A stretch of 64,000 nt of DNA from Plazaster borealis (taxonomy: Eukaryota > Echinodermata > Asteroidea > Forcipulatida > Labidiasteridae). Position 1 is the first letter of the stretch, and each line of letters starts with the position of its first letter. The notes beneath the pieces are model-generated. The model did not search any database and had not been told where the DNA came from. It saw only the letters and a list, made by a program, of their open reading frames with translations. Below, one piece after another: positions 52,701-62,499 of the stretch. Location: NCBI GenBank assembly GCA_021014325.1, contig CM037470.1, forward strand, positions 5,917,647-5,981,646, in the 5' to 3' direction. The translations under genes and the position numbers were made by a program.

Positions 52701-55700
52701 GGACAATACGTAAGTGTTTGCCATGACATGCCATAATGGATATTGTTTGTTTGACCATTCGCTTTAGTTTGCTTGTCTTCAGGGTGAATAATAGTAATCA
52801 TTTTTCAAAAATCGAAATGAGACCCATTTCTTTACATAGCACATCGTATCGGTTTATCTACAGCAAACCAAGCCAGAAAAAAACGGCAGAAAACAACAGG
52901 GTGAACCCCTTCTCTTAATGATAAGTGTACTAGGTTCATTACACAACACACAGGACCTTTTGCCTTGCGTAAGGACACCAAGTGTCAAGACTTGAACCCA
53001 CACTCTGCTGATTAGAACACCAGAGCTTGAGTCCAGTGCAATTGACTGCTCGACCACAACACATCACAGTATTAATGCAGCTATGTTCTAGTTTCTCAAA
53101 AGCTAGTTTTGACCTTCGACCCTTTATTTCCTTTTGACCCCCAGATACAAGAAGCAACAGGTCGAAGAGACGCAGTCGGACAGAATAGTCCTGTTCAGAT
53201 TGGGGGAGTTTGTGGACATCAATGAAGGTCCTATGATCACCAACACAGGGTTTGTTGAACCGTGCAGATTTGTCTTTACATGTGTAAGTATCCCTGCACC
53301 AGAAATGAACGCTGTACCACAGTATTATTATGACAGTCATTCCACCTTTGAAATAAACTAGTTGGGTATGGCAGGGAATGATATTCATCCAGCAGTTTTG
53401 CATATCCCTCTGCTGCCGCTTCCCAGGTTGTATCGTACACTTTGATGTGATCCCTGGCTACATGGCAGTTAACAGTTGTATCGCTTCTGACTGGCACCCC
53501 CGAGCAAAGATATTGACAAAATAGGGAGACCGCCAGGCGCCAATATAGGGCTATAAGCTCAGTTGGCAGAGTGCCGGCAACACCAATGGGGGACTTTGGA
53601 ACACTAGGTGGCAGCAGACTTACCAGGTAAATTTCCATTGTTTACGTCATTCTGAGAATGCACACATTACCGAGAACAATGGATTTACCTGGTAAGTCTG
53701 CTGCCACCTAGCATCTCAAAAGTCCCCCATTTGAAGATCAATTTACATAGTCATGAGAGTTATATACCATGAAAGTGAGTTAATATTTTTTACTGTCTCA
53801 TTACTGCAGGTACATGGTATTGAAGACTACCTGAAGCCAAGGGTAAGTTTGTAATTTGCTGTTAAAATATAACATGGATTTGAAAATACCTTAATAGTTG
53901 ACAGAAAAGACATGATTCCTTGATGGTCAGTCCATTGCCCTCGACCTCTGTCACGACACGCTCCCAGCAAAATAACATCAGTATTTCAGATGTTACAAAA
54001 AAAGCGTCACTATTAATCATTAACCGTATGTTTAATAAATTGGTCGTTTTTTCCAACCTCACAGAATAAGCTGCTCAGATTCCAAGGGGTTGCTTTACCA
54101 TCAGAATTCCAGGTCAGTGCTCAATAATCAGTTTCTTACATTAAAGTGTTTTTGCCTTACCACCACCAGCCAGAGCTAACCGATAGCCGCTGGAGGATTC
54201 TACCAAATTATCTCTACTGGGCCCTAATAGTTTCCAATTTTATGACGAAAAAAATGAGATGGAAGTACCAGGCTATTTAGGGTCTGTTTAGGGTCCATCG
54301 CACTGCATTGAGCGTCTGAAGATATATTTTAGTGTATTGACCCAGTTCACCTGACAATCATCATCACAATATCTTGTTTGCGCCAATTTAGTAGTCAATG
54401 TGCATGTGTGTTATACAGTGTAGTATTTGTACCTGCAATTTGACTCCCAAAGTTTCAAACGTGGCAGAAAGAAGCCATTTGTGACCTTGGTGGATGGGGG
54501 TCCATAAATGCAACTTGACACTGTTTGGGTGGTTTTTGTTTCCAACATTGTTCATCCTGGTCTTCCCATCTAGCCATTTTACTTTGTGTTTTTTTTTAGT
54601 TGTTTTTTTGGTTGCAAATTAGCCCCCCAAAAAGGCTTAAGCCACTCTTGGTATTAGGGGCTACAAGAAAAAAAACATTAAAGATGAAAATAACTCAGGG
54701 GGAGCTGATGGTAGGAATTGATATTCCTCTTAAAATAGTCAAGATTGTAGGATGGAGAGAAACATGCACCAGGCAAGGAGTTACAAAGAGATGCAGTACG
54801 TGGAAAAAAACCTGTTGGAATGGCTCTTTGATCTACATATACAGTGGGAAAGAGGTTGTAACGTTGATCCCAACCCCTCACCAACAAAATTAACAATACG
54901 CTTCTCGCTCTATTCTGCATTCTATCTATTAAAGCTAAATGACAGGCAAAAGCTTCGGCCCAAGTGTGACAACAGTACTCCATTAGGGGACGTATAGTTG
55001 TCTTATACAGGTAGAGAGAAGCATGTATGTCTTGATTTTGATCAATTATCTTTGTTCATGTTAACAGGTGCATCACACAGCATGGAGTATTATTCAAGAC
55101 CGAGCCAAGAAACCAGTAAGTATTTTACATGTTGGATCTGTTTGATGTGTTCCTCAGTACTTGTACTCGATACTTTACTTGAGTACTACCCTTTTTATGG
55201 TACTTGTACTTGTAATAGTTCTCGGCTAGCAAAATACTTGTAGTACTTGGTACTTGTACTAAAGTACCACATGAGTACCCTTTTATGGTACTTGTACTTG
55301 TACTAGTTCTCAGCTAGCAAAATACTTGTAGTACTTTTTACTTGTACTTGAGTACTACACGAGTACCCTTTTTATGGTACTTGTACTTGTACTTGTTCTC
55401 AGCTAGCAAAATACTTGTAGTAATTGGTACTTGTACTTGAATACTACTCGAGTACCGTTTTTATGGTACTCGTACTTGTACTACTTCTCGGCTTGCAAAA
55501 TACTTGTACTCGAAGTCCTTACTCGATACTCAACTAAAAAATTACCTGACTCGAAGTCATGTACTCGATACTGGACTAACAAATTTAGTCGGTTCGATTT
55601 TAAGTACTCATGGTCAAAATACCACTTCTCTTTCTGCTTTCATACAGAAGAATAAAGCTCTGGAAAAAGTAACATTGAAGTTGTCCATGATAGTTATCAT

Positions 55701-56150
55701 AAGAAGCACACACTGTTAGAAATTAGTAAAACAAACAATAATTGTTTTTATACCTCATTTTGCAGTATTTCTTTTATAAAGTACTTGTAGTTGTACTTGG
55801 AGATCCAAGGCTGTTGGACTCTGTGCTCGGATATCAGAATACTCAATACTCTGACACTTGTACTCATACCCGATGGCCCAAGTACTTGACCTGAGTACTA
55901 CTCTGCCACCCTAGTACTCGGCAGTACTCGACACTCGACTGAAAAGTACTCAACCACAAAATGAACAAATTCTTCTAATAACCAATAATGTTTTGTACTT
56001 GTAACACAATTTGTAGCTTAAATATCGCCTTCTTTCAAATCATAACGAGTTGGTGGTTTCCTTTTGTTTTGCCAGATCTTATTGGACTTGGCACCTAGCA
56101 TGAAATCCAGCCAGCAAACAGACCAAACGCAGCAGGAATCTACTTCTTGA
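46710..56150 (+). CDS. MRPL39: MRPL39, mitochondrial large ribosomal subunit protein mL39 (complete)
   Basis: Exons: 46710-46758, 49686-49880, 50833-50972, 51897-51996, 52538-52709, 53145-53283, 53810-53842, 54065-54112, 55068-55115, 56076-56150 (stop TGA). Phases agree throughout; 332 aa against about 338 in human. Motifs shared with vertebrate MRPL39 include RQNEVFDKEKQRQLSLI, IEKIEVDHVDP, AMVNGKPWHM, FWRSCSHMMGAIL, ARSPEIPVSSG and IVLFRLGEFVDINEGPMI. The protein is a structural mitoribosome subunit related to the N-terminal TGS and editing-like domains of threonyl-tRNA synthetase. The first exon (MKWMRHTLFVSRFACRC) is basic and lacks acidic residues, as expected for an import presequence. 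Confidence 0.95.
48317..49066. mobile_element. foldback element copy 2, inverted arrays of a ~16-bp unit, 8-bp TSD
   Basis: 750 bp. Left array 48320-48510 has about eleven units of GTCACTTCGTACCCAA, some replaced by AATATCATACCCAG; the right array 48925-49066 is the complement. It is flanked by GTATAATT at 48309-48316 and 49067-49074. The non-repetitive middle (48511-48924) has no open frame of note. It lies in the first MRPL39 intron. Confidence 0.8.
49120..49475 (+). mobile_element. TTAA-flanked palindromic MITE (GGCATCGTACACGTTTGG family)
   Basis: TTAA at both ends; ACCAAACGTGTACGATACC at the right. Center AAAACTTCTTGCAAGAAGTT is a perfect hairpin. Lies 210 bp before the second MRPL39 exon. 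Confidence 0.87.
49990..50112. repeat. 20-bp tandem repeat, each unit a hairpin
   Basis: Six copies of TTAGGGTGCCATTTGGCACC. GGTGCC and GGCACC form a 6-bp stem with an ATTT loop in every unit. In an MRPL39 intron. Confidence 0.95.
51068..51852. mobile_element. two MITE-like elements joined at one TTAA
   Basis: 51068-51457 starts TTAAAGGCAGGGTGTACATT. 51454-51852 is a GTATAC-family copy with the core AAACGCTTCTCAGATTC. They share the TTAA at 51454-51457. The second ends 44 bp before the MRPL39 exon at 51897. Confidence 0.65.
52775..53070 (-). mobile_element. tRNA-headed SINE, minus strand
   Basis: Complement of the type 2 family (AGGACACCAAGTGTCAAGAC, TGCTGATTAGAACACCAGAG, GCTCGACCACAAC). 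In an MRPL39 intron, antisense to the gene. Confidence 0.75.
53585..53732. repeat. 148-bp near-perfect hairpin in an MRPL39 intron
   Basis: The left arm CTAGGTGGCAGCAGACTTAC plus CAGGTAAAT has its complement in the right arm (ATTTACCTGGTAAGTCTGCT plus GCCACCTAG). Outer parts GGGGGACTTT and AAAGTCCCCC also pair. The loop is about 30 nt. Confidence 0.85.
54655..54985 (-). pseudogene. LINE reverse-transcriptase tail, minus strand
   Basis: Reads MEYCCHTWAEAF, LIDRMQNRARSVL, VRGWDQRYNLFPTV and FFPRTASLCNSLPG. The motif order is that of LINE reverse transcriptase C-termini. Partial copy, related to 42200-42645. Confidence 0.75.
55140..55640. repeat. ~90-bp tandem repeat rich in GTACTTGTACT
   Basis: About four copies of TTATGGTACTTGTACTTGTA, then CTCAGCTAGCAAAATACTTG. 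Scattered TACTTGTACTC motifs continue to about 55960. In the last MRPL39 intron. Confidence 0.85.
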
Positions 56151-56589
56151 TGCACAAGTGAGCCCCTACCAATGCTTGGAAAAGATCTGGACCACAGGTT
56201 ACAAATTAGCCTCAGTCAGAGGCCACAGCTTTAATACTTTATGTGGAAATGCCATGATAAACAAATTTGTACAAAAATTTGTTTAAAGAACACATGAAAA
56301 CACATACAAAATTACTTCTATCATGCAGTCCAAGGATATTAATACAACATACAGTTGCGTACAGCACAAATTGTATTGCAAAGTGCTGTTCCACTGTGTA
56401 TTATGGACATGCTTTGTTAGAACTGCGAACAAATACACACACGTTTGTCCACCCGGTAAATTAAGGACTTGTCTTTATTCTCCCAATATTATTATTATTA
56501 TTACATATTTCTGGTAATGAAACAAAGGATGCCTCATGAGTGAACTTCATCACTGTAACTCGTAAGCCTGAGGAAACCTGTAAACAAGG

Positions 56590-56855
56590 GTGCTTGCTAT
56601 TAGTGAACCAGAAACACGGGGGTAAACCCCTACTCTTCCACGATAAGTGTTCTGGGTTCTTTTGCGTGCCCTACAAATCCTAGTACATGGGACCGACGGC
56701 TTAATATCCCATCCGAAGGACAAAGCAATTAATGGTAAAGTATCTTGCTCAAGGATACAAGTGTCACGACCGGGTCTCAAACCCACACTCCATGCTGATC
56801 AGAAACACCCAAGCTTAAGTTCGGTGCGCTTAATCGCTCGACCACGACACGCCAT
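56590..56855 (-). mobile_element. tRNA-headed SINE, minus strand
   Basis: Complement of type 2: GGGGGTAAACCCCTACTCTT, CCATCCGAAGGACAAAGC, AAGTGTCACGACCGGG, CGCTCGACCACGACACGCCA. Downstream of MRPL39. Confidence 0.8.
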
Positions 56856-57184
56856 TGTTTGGACTTAACTTATTTTAATGACGTCATGGTTGGTTTTCAA
56901 AGGTCCGTCTAGTAATGAATTATGTTACTCCTTTGAAGCTCGGGCTGCCAAATTGTTGCGTATTGTAACAATCTTTATCCTTGCAGATAACCAATTTACT
57001 GGGTGTTGAGAAGCAATTAAGTGTGTTGTTCAGGGACACAACTGTCGTGGCCAGGATTCGAACCACTCCCTTAGTGCAGGCATGCATTGTCTCTGTGGAT
57101 AAGCTGATTTCCTTCTCTCTTTGTTCTTGGTTTTGTGTGCCACAGAAAACAATTTTTTTTCTTCGTTTTTGGGTTAAATTTATC

Positions 57185-57400
57185 AGGGCAGTCAGGTTGG
57201 CTCAGTGGTTTTTTCCCTGCTTTTCACCTCTGTGGACCCTGGTTCGATTCCCGGACTAAAGTCTTGAATGTGGATTGGGATTTCAGTCCCTACCTGACTG
57301 TATGGATTTTTCCCTATTTGTGGTGTTCCGTCCACAAACTGAATTCTTTTTCATTGTGTTCTCTAAAAAAGTTGGTGTGATGTTTCCATTAGGATGCTTT
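57185..57400 (+). mobile_element. third-family tRNA-like SINE
   Basis: CAGTCAGGTTGGCTCAGTGG, CCTGGTTCGATTCCCGG and CAGTCCCTACCTGACTG, as in the copy at 8264. Confidence 0.72.
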
Positions 57401-57574
57401 GCGGACTATATAATGTAGATTCAGATCATGTTGCCGGGCTGTTAAATGTTTCAACCACCAGAAGTTGAAATTGGTGCACTAGACCAGTCGACTATGGCAT
57501 GACAGTACCTTCAGTTTACTAGACTGTATTTCCACACTGCAAAGTACTGCAAAGTTTCAAATCCTACTTGCCTT

Positions 57575-57773
57575 CAGGGCCCAATTTCATAGAGCTGCTT
57601 AAGCACAAAAAGTAGCAAAGCATAACATCAACTTGCTTACCAGAATAAGGTTACCAGCCAAAATAGCATTCCACATGTACCATTTATGACTGGTATCCTG
57701 CTTCTTTTTGCTAAGCGGAAAACTTCTAAGCGATGTTTGCTTCCTAAGCAGCTTTTTTTTTTAATTGAGCCCA
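57575..57773. mobile_element. palindromic MITE (GGGCCCAATTTCAT family)
   Basis: Ends CAGGGCCCAATTTCATAGAG and TTAATTGAGCCCAG, with AGCTGCTTAAGCA / CTAAGCAGCT inverted between them. Confidence 0.7.
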
Positions 57774-57930
57774 GGTGTAATAATTATGTTAATGTGCACA
57801 GCCACCATCATGGGTACACTTTTTGTTGCAAAGACACCAAATGAACAACAGATAAATATTGAGTAACTCTTTGCAGATTTTGTATTCGACAAACTCAAGC
57901 ACTGTTTATTCATCATTGACACAGCGATTG

Positions 57931-58304
57931 TTAAAGGCATCGTACACGTTTGGTAATTACTCAAAATATATATTAGCATAAAAACTGACTTGGTAACGAG
58001 TAACAGAGAGCTGTTGATAGTATAAAACATTGTGAGAAAAGACTCCCTCTGAAGTAACGTAGTTTTTGAGAAAGAGGTAATTTCTCACTAAAATAATAAA
58101 AACTTCTTGCAAGAAGTTTTTATTCCTATCTGAAAGCACACAAATTTGTACAACAAGGGTGTTTTTCCTTTCCTCATTTTCTTGCAATTTCGATGACCAA
58201 TTGAGCCCAAATTTTCACAGGCTTGTTATTTTATGCATATGTTGGGATACACCAAATGAGAACACTGGTCTTTGACAATTACCAAACGTGTACGACGCCT
58301 TTAA
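57931..58304 (-). mobile_element. TTAA-flanked palindromic MITE (GGCATCGTACACGTTTGG family), minus
   Basis: TTAAAGGCATCGTACACGTT at the left, AACGTGTACGACGCCTTTAA at the right, center AAACTTCTTGCAAGAAGTTT. Interior in opposite orientation to the copies at 35.4 and 49.1 kb. Confidence 0.9.
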
Positions 58305-58717
58305 TTGATATATAAATAAAATTGAGATAACTGCTACATCCGTGGTTTTTAAACTGTTCATAAAATAGACATGAACAAAATGTGTACCCATGATTGTGGC
58401 TATGCACTAATGCATGCAATTAATAATCATATTTCATTGTTATTGTTCTTTTAATTGTAACAATGTATGTTTAAAGTGATCAATGGGCTTGATCATAATG
58501 GGATTATTCTCATTTGTGTAAAAAAAAATTCAAATATAAAATAGTTCAATTGATAACTTTTGATTTGTTTCGTTTATTTTGTTGTTTGTTATGCACCTCA
58601 TATTTCACCTTTGGCACTTAACCTCAGCTTTAACTGCATTTGTTTTGACGCGTACCATGCACCATGTTTTCCACCCCAACCCATCAAAATCAAACGCATG
58701 TTTTGTTTGATTCTTTT

Positions 58718-59245
58718 GGACTGAGGACTGCACCAGTAAATTGATTATACGCTTTATATGGGATCAGGTATACCACCATAATCAGAATCCAACAGTTTGG
58801 GTGTTGAATTACTGAATGGTGTTGGACTGAGGACTGCACCAGTAAACTGATTATGCTTTACATGGGATCAGGCATACCACCATAATTAGAGTCCAACAGT
58901 TTGGGTGTTGAGTTACCTTGTGGTGTTGGACTGAGGACTGCACCAGTAAATTGATTATAATTGCTTTATATGGGATCAGGTATACCACCATAATCAGAGT
59001 CTGACAGTTTGGGTGTTGAGTTACTGAATGGTGTTGGACTGAGGACAGCACCAGTAAACTGATTATGCTTTATATGGGATCAGGTATACCACCATAATTA
59101 GAGTCCAACAGTTTGGGTATTGAGTTTACCATGTGGTGTTGGACTGAGAACTGCACCAGTAAACCGATTACGCTTTACATGGGATCAGGTATACCACCAT
59201 AATTAGAGTCCAACAGTTTGGGTGTTTAGTTGCCATAATGAAGTT
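58718..59245. repeat. ~105-bp tandem repeat, five copies
   Basis: Starts of GGACTGAGGACTGCACCAGT or a close variant at 58718, 58824, 58928, 59036 and 59141. Each unit also has GGGATCAGGTATACCACCAT and CAACAGTTTGGGTGTTGAG. Confidence 0.95.
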
Positions 59246-59594
59246 GGATTTTGTTAAGGGTGAGGAAGGATCCTAGGACATAGGGGTTAGGGTTTACCCG
59301 ACTGGTATGATAGAGAAAAGTTACAAACTATCTTTTTGAAACATAATTTCAAACTTAATTTGCCTATCGAAATATTAATCACAAACAAAACATAGACCAT
59401 TGTCCGGTGTTTTCTCCGAAAAAAACCGTGTCCACATTATTTTCACAGTTCGGTTTTATCATGTTGTAAGTCAGAATATTAATGCAACTACTCTCTCCAA
59501 AACCAGTGATTTATCATGCCTTTGAAATTTGTTTATCCAAAGCTACTGCTTATCTCAATAGACTTGTCACTTCAATGCAGTCACTGGATCATTT

Positions 59595-59765
59595 TAAAAT
59601 TGTCACTCCATGAGCTGTATGGTTTTTCAAAAATTGTCACTCCATTAGCTCTATGGTTATTCAAAAATGTTCACTCCATTAGCTCTATGTGTATTCAAAA
59701 TGTTCACTCCATTAGTTCTATGTGTATTCAAAATGTTCACTCCATTAGTTCTATGGTTTTTCGAA
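59595..59765. repeat. ~32-bp tandem repeat, five copies
   Basis: Units of TTCACTCCATTAGCTCTATG followed by a G/T-rich TATTCAAAA. Confidence 0.9.
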
Positions 59766-60239
59766 TGATGAAATGCTGAATTACCTGCTGATAGTTGGCA
59801 TCCTTTGAACCAATTCATGGTACCTTCAATGCCACAATCGTTTGTCAAAGGTTTTGCCAAAACATTTCCATTTGATGCTTTCAGAGAGTTCTGTGCCGCG
59901 AGCTCTTTATAGGACTAGGCATACCTTTGTAAAGGACAAAGAACGATTTTTTAGAACTCCACAGGTCATCCTGGATCGTGAAAAGTCATACGAGTTGTTT
60001 GTAATGTTTGGTTGTTGTTTTGGGTTTGTTTATTTGGTTGCCGTAGCGTTGATTCACACTTTTGGACGAGGATATTTCAGTCTTTACCTTTTTGACCTTT
60101 TGAACCATGCTTCAATCAGTGACAATTTACTGACATAACTTGTAATAATACAATGTAATGTAGTAATAATCTGATTAAATGACTAGAAAATTGCGCCTAC
60201 TAATGAAAAGGGCAGACACTGTTTCCGATTCGATGCCCA

Positions 60240-61190
60240 ATCCATCGTTTAGAAACTCCATTATGTTGAGTTGAGTTTATTTTATGTTTTTAAAACTTTT
60301 GTTTTAAAAACCTTTGTTTTTGCCGTGCAAAGTGTCCAGTCTTACGTACTTGAATTCAAAATAATAGTTCATAGCTGGTTAAGTATATCTAACTACCACT
60401 ACATGAAATGATTTCCCTTTATTGCAGAGCAAAATGCTACACAAAATGTATCAGTTGCTACTCAAAAATCTCGAATTGCAATTCAGTGTTGGCATTCAGT
60501 GGATATGAAACAAGTTCAGTCTTTAATATTTTGCTATGCAAAATTTGCTGGACGAAATCGTTTCTTGAATCGAATTGACAGTGTAGTTAATAACGAGAAG
60601 TTCCCCCTGATCCACTAAGCGAAAGTAGTAGTCCCGACCGATTTCATACCTTCCGCCCAGGTAGAAGTTAAGAAGCAAGACAGTTCTTTTCAGAGTTTGG
60701 CTTATAGTCTCCCGAATTCCAAAAATCTACTCCGCGGCAGTAGAATATAGCAAGACAAGTTTTCAAAGAACAAAAATCTACACAGCAAAAGAGATATACA
60801 CATGGCGTTACCACAAGCCAAATATACATTGATACCCCACCATCGATGCCTCAAATCCTATATAATTAATAGTTACTATTCAAGTCAATAAAGCCATTTT
60901 GTGATAGGCCTATGGCGGACACAATACTATGACACTATTAGGTTTGGCAAAATTCGTCTGTATACATGCACCCAAACCAAACAGTGCACTCCTATTGTGT
61001 CCCCCATATCTCAAAAAGGCTAATTCAACTCTTGTCTTCCACAAGCCTTGACTTAATCTGACAGCCTCGTACTCTCTTTACTTTGATATACATAGATTAG
61101 ATTGGACGCTTTGCGTGGCAAAAACGAAGTTGTGAAAACATAAACTAAACTAAACTCAACTTGGAGTTTCTAAACGAATGGGAAACATTT
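60240..61190. mobile_element. ~0.95-kb non-autonomous DNA element with ~100-bp terminal inverted repeats
   Basis: Left arm CGTTTAGAAACTCC, GTTGAGTTTATTTTATG, TTTTTGCCGTGCAAAGTGTC. The right arm near 61100-61185 is its complement (GACGCTTTGCGTGGCAAAAA, CATAAACTAAACTAAACTC, GGAGTTTCTAAACG). Interior unidentified, no transposase. Confidence 0.7.
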
Positions 61191-61344
61191 TCTGGGCTTA
61201 TTATTTCGTGTATCTATGTAATATTCTGTATGCGAAGAGTAGTATTATGAAATAAATGTCGACTTGAATTGAATTCAAGAAAGCATTGATTTCTGTACTC
61301 TCATATAAGAGAAGACTATCATATTATTTAATGTTATCCCACGC

Positions 61345-61560
61345 CGATGCTTGATAAGCACTGCATACTCAGTGCTTTATTGAGTTCATGGAAAGAAATC
61401 CACAGGCATACTACATTGGATTCGAACCCACGACCTCAGCCATTGTAGAGCAGATGTCTTACTACTAGTACTACTAGACCGCCGAGCGTGCCGGGTGACA
61501 AGAGGCAATTCGAATAATGTATATTAGCAGCGGGTGTCACAACAATCCTGTTATTTACGG
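61345..61560 (-). mobile_element. second-family tRNA-like SINE, minus
   Basis: GATTCGAACCCACGACCTCA, AGCAGATGTCTTACTACTAG and CCACAGGCATACTAC match the complement of the second family. A TACTAGTAC insertion lies in the head. Confidence 0.7.
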
Positions 61561-61859
61561 ACCCAAACCATGATAATATTTCTCTTTGTACTGAGTCAGT
61601 CAATTCATGGTTGATACACAGTGCACAGTTATTCATTACTTGTAAGCGCTTTAACCTTAAAAAAACTTTGCTGTACCTAAACAACTAATTCTTAGTTCAA
61701 CCCAAACAGTGCCGAACAACAATGCCGAAAACTGTTTCATCACAAACACGTTTACTTTAATAGATTTACACGACCTCATGATTATGAATAAGCACCACAA
61801 ATATCAGCCCGCTGTGCGTGCGGCCTGCTGCTGCTATTGTTAAACGTTTACCTGAACGT

Positions 61860-62040
61860 GTCTGTAACAGGCCCCCTCATTTGTTGAATATCGAGCGGTT
61901 TAATGAGGCGTGACGGCCCGGACCAATCAGAAGACAGAAAAGTGAACGGACGGGGAAAGTGGTGTTCAGTCATGCGCACTATGAGCTGTCGTTTAGGGGA
62001 TCGTTTTACACAAGGCGTAAGCAACGCATTGACAGGTAGG
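61860..62040 (+). promoter_or_regulatory. possible promoter and first non-coding exon of an unseen gene
   Basis: Locally GC-rich, with GGACCAATCAGA (CCAAT box), CAGTCATGCGCAC, and a donor-like ATTGACAG|GTAGGC at 62036. An open stretch at 62293-62498 ending GAATTTG|GTAAGT could be a later exon, but it has no ATG and no recognisable protein. Weak evidence. Confidence 0.25.
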
Positions 62041-62499
62041 CTTGTTTAGAGGACCTGACAACGGTTGCTACCGTCTCGATGTTTACCCCATTGTTATGGG
62101 GCCTGCCCCCACATAGACCCCACATAGACCCGGAGCTAGCTTCTCCAGACCCCATTTTCTTTTTGTGACTCCATAGACGTACGTGGTATATTTTTCCATT
62201 TTCCCACACGTTTGCGTTAATTCTTGTGTAATTTCTCCATACGTTTATACCATCCTCGCGTGTTTCAACAAGAGAATTCTTCCACTACATGAAATGGAAT
62301 ATATTTGCCGAGATCTTCAGTGGGGACATCTCAACGACTGATCGCCACTGATTGCGTGGTTTCTCATCACAAATTTGGATTAAATTCAGACGATTGTAAG
62401 CGCGTGTTTATTATATACATCAATCCTGTTGGCGATTTCGAAGAGTTTCGAGACCGAAAGGAAATTTTCAAAAGGCTGCAAAACTCATTGAATTTGGTA

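Noticed and set aside
59842..60138. 98-codon frame with a hydrophobic segment
   Set aside because: It starts at a non-ATG codon, shows no family motif and has no splice context. Likely chance.
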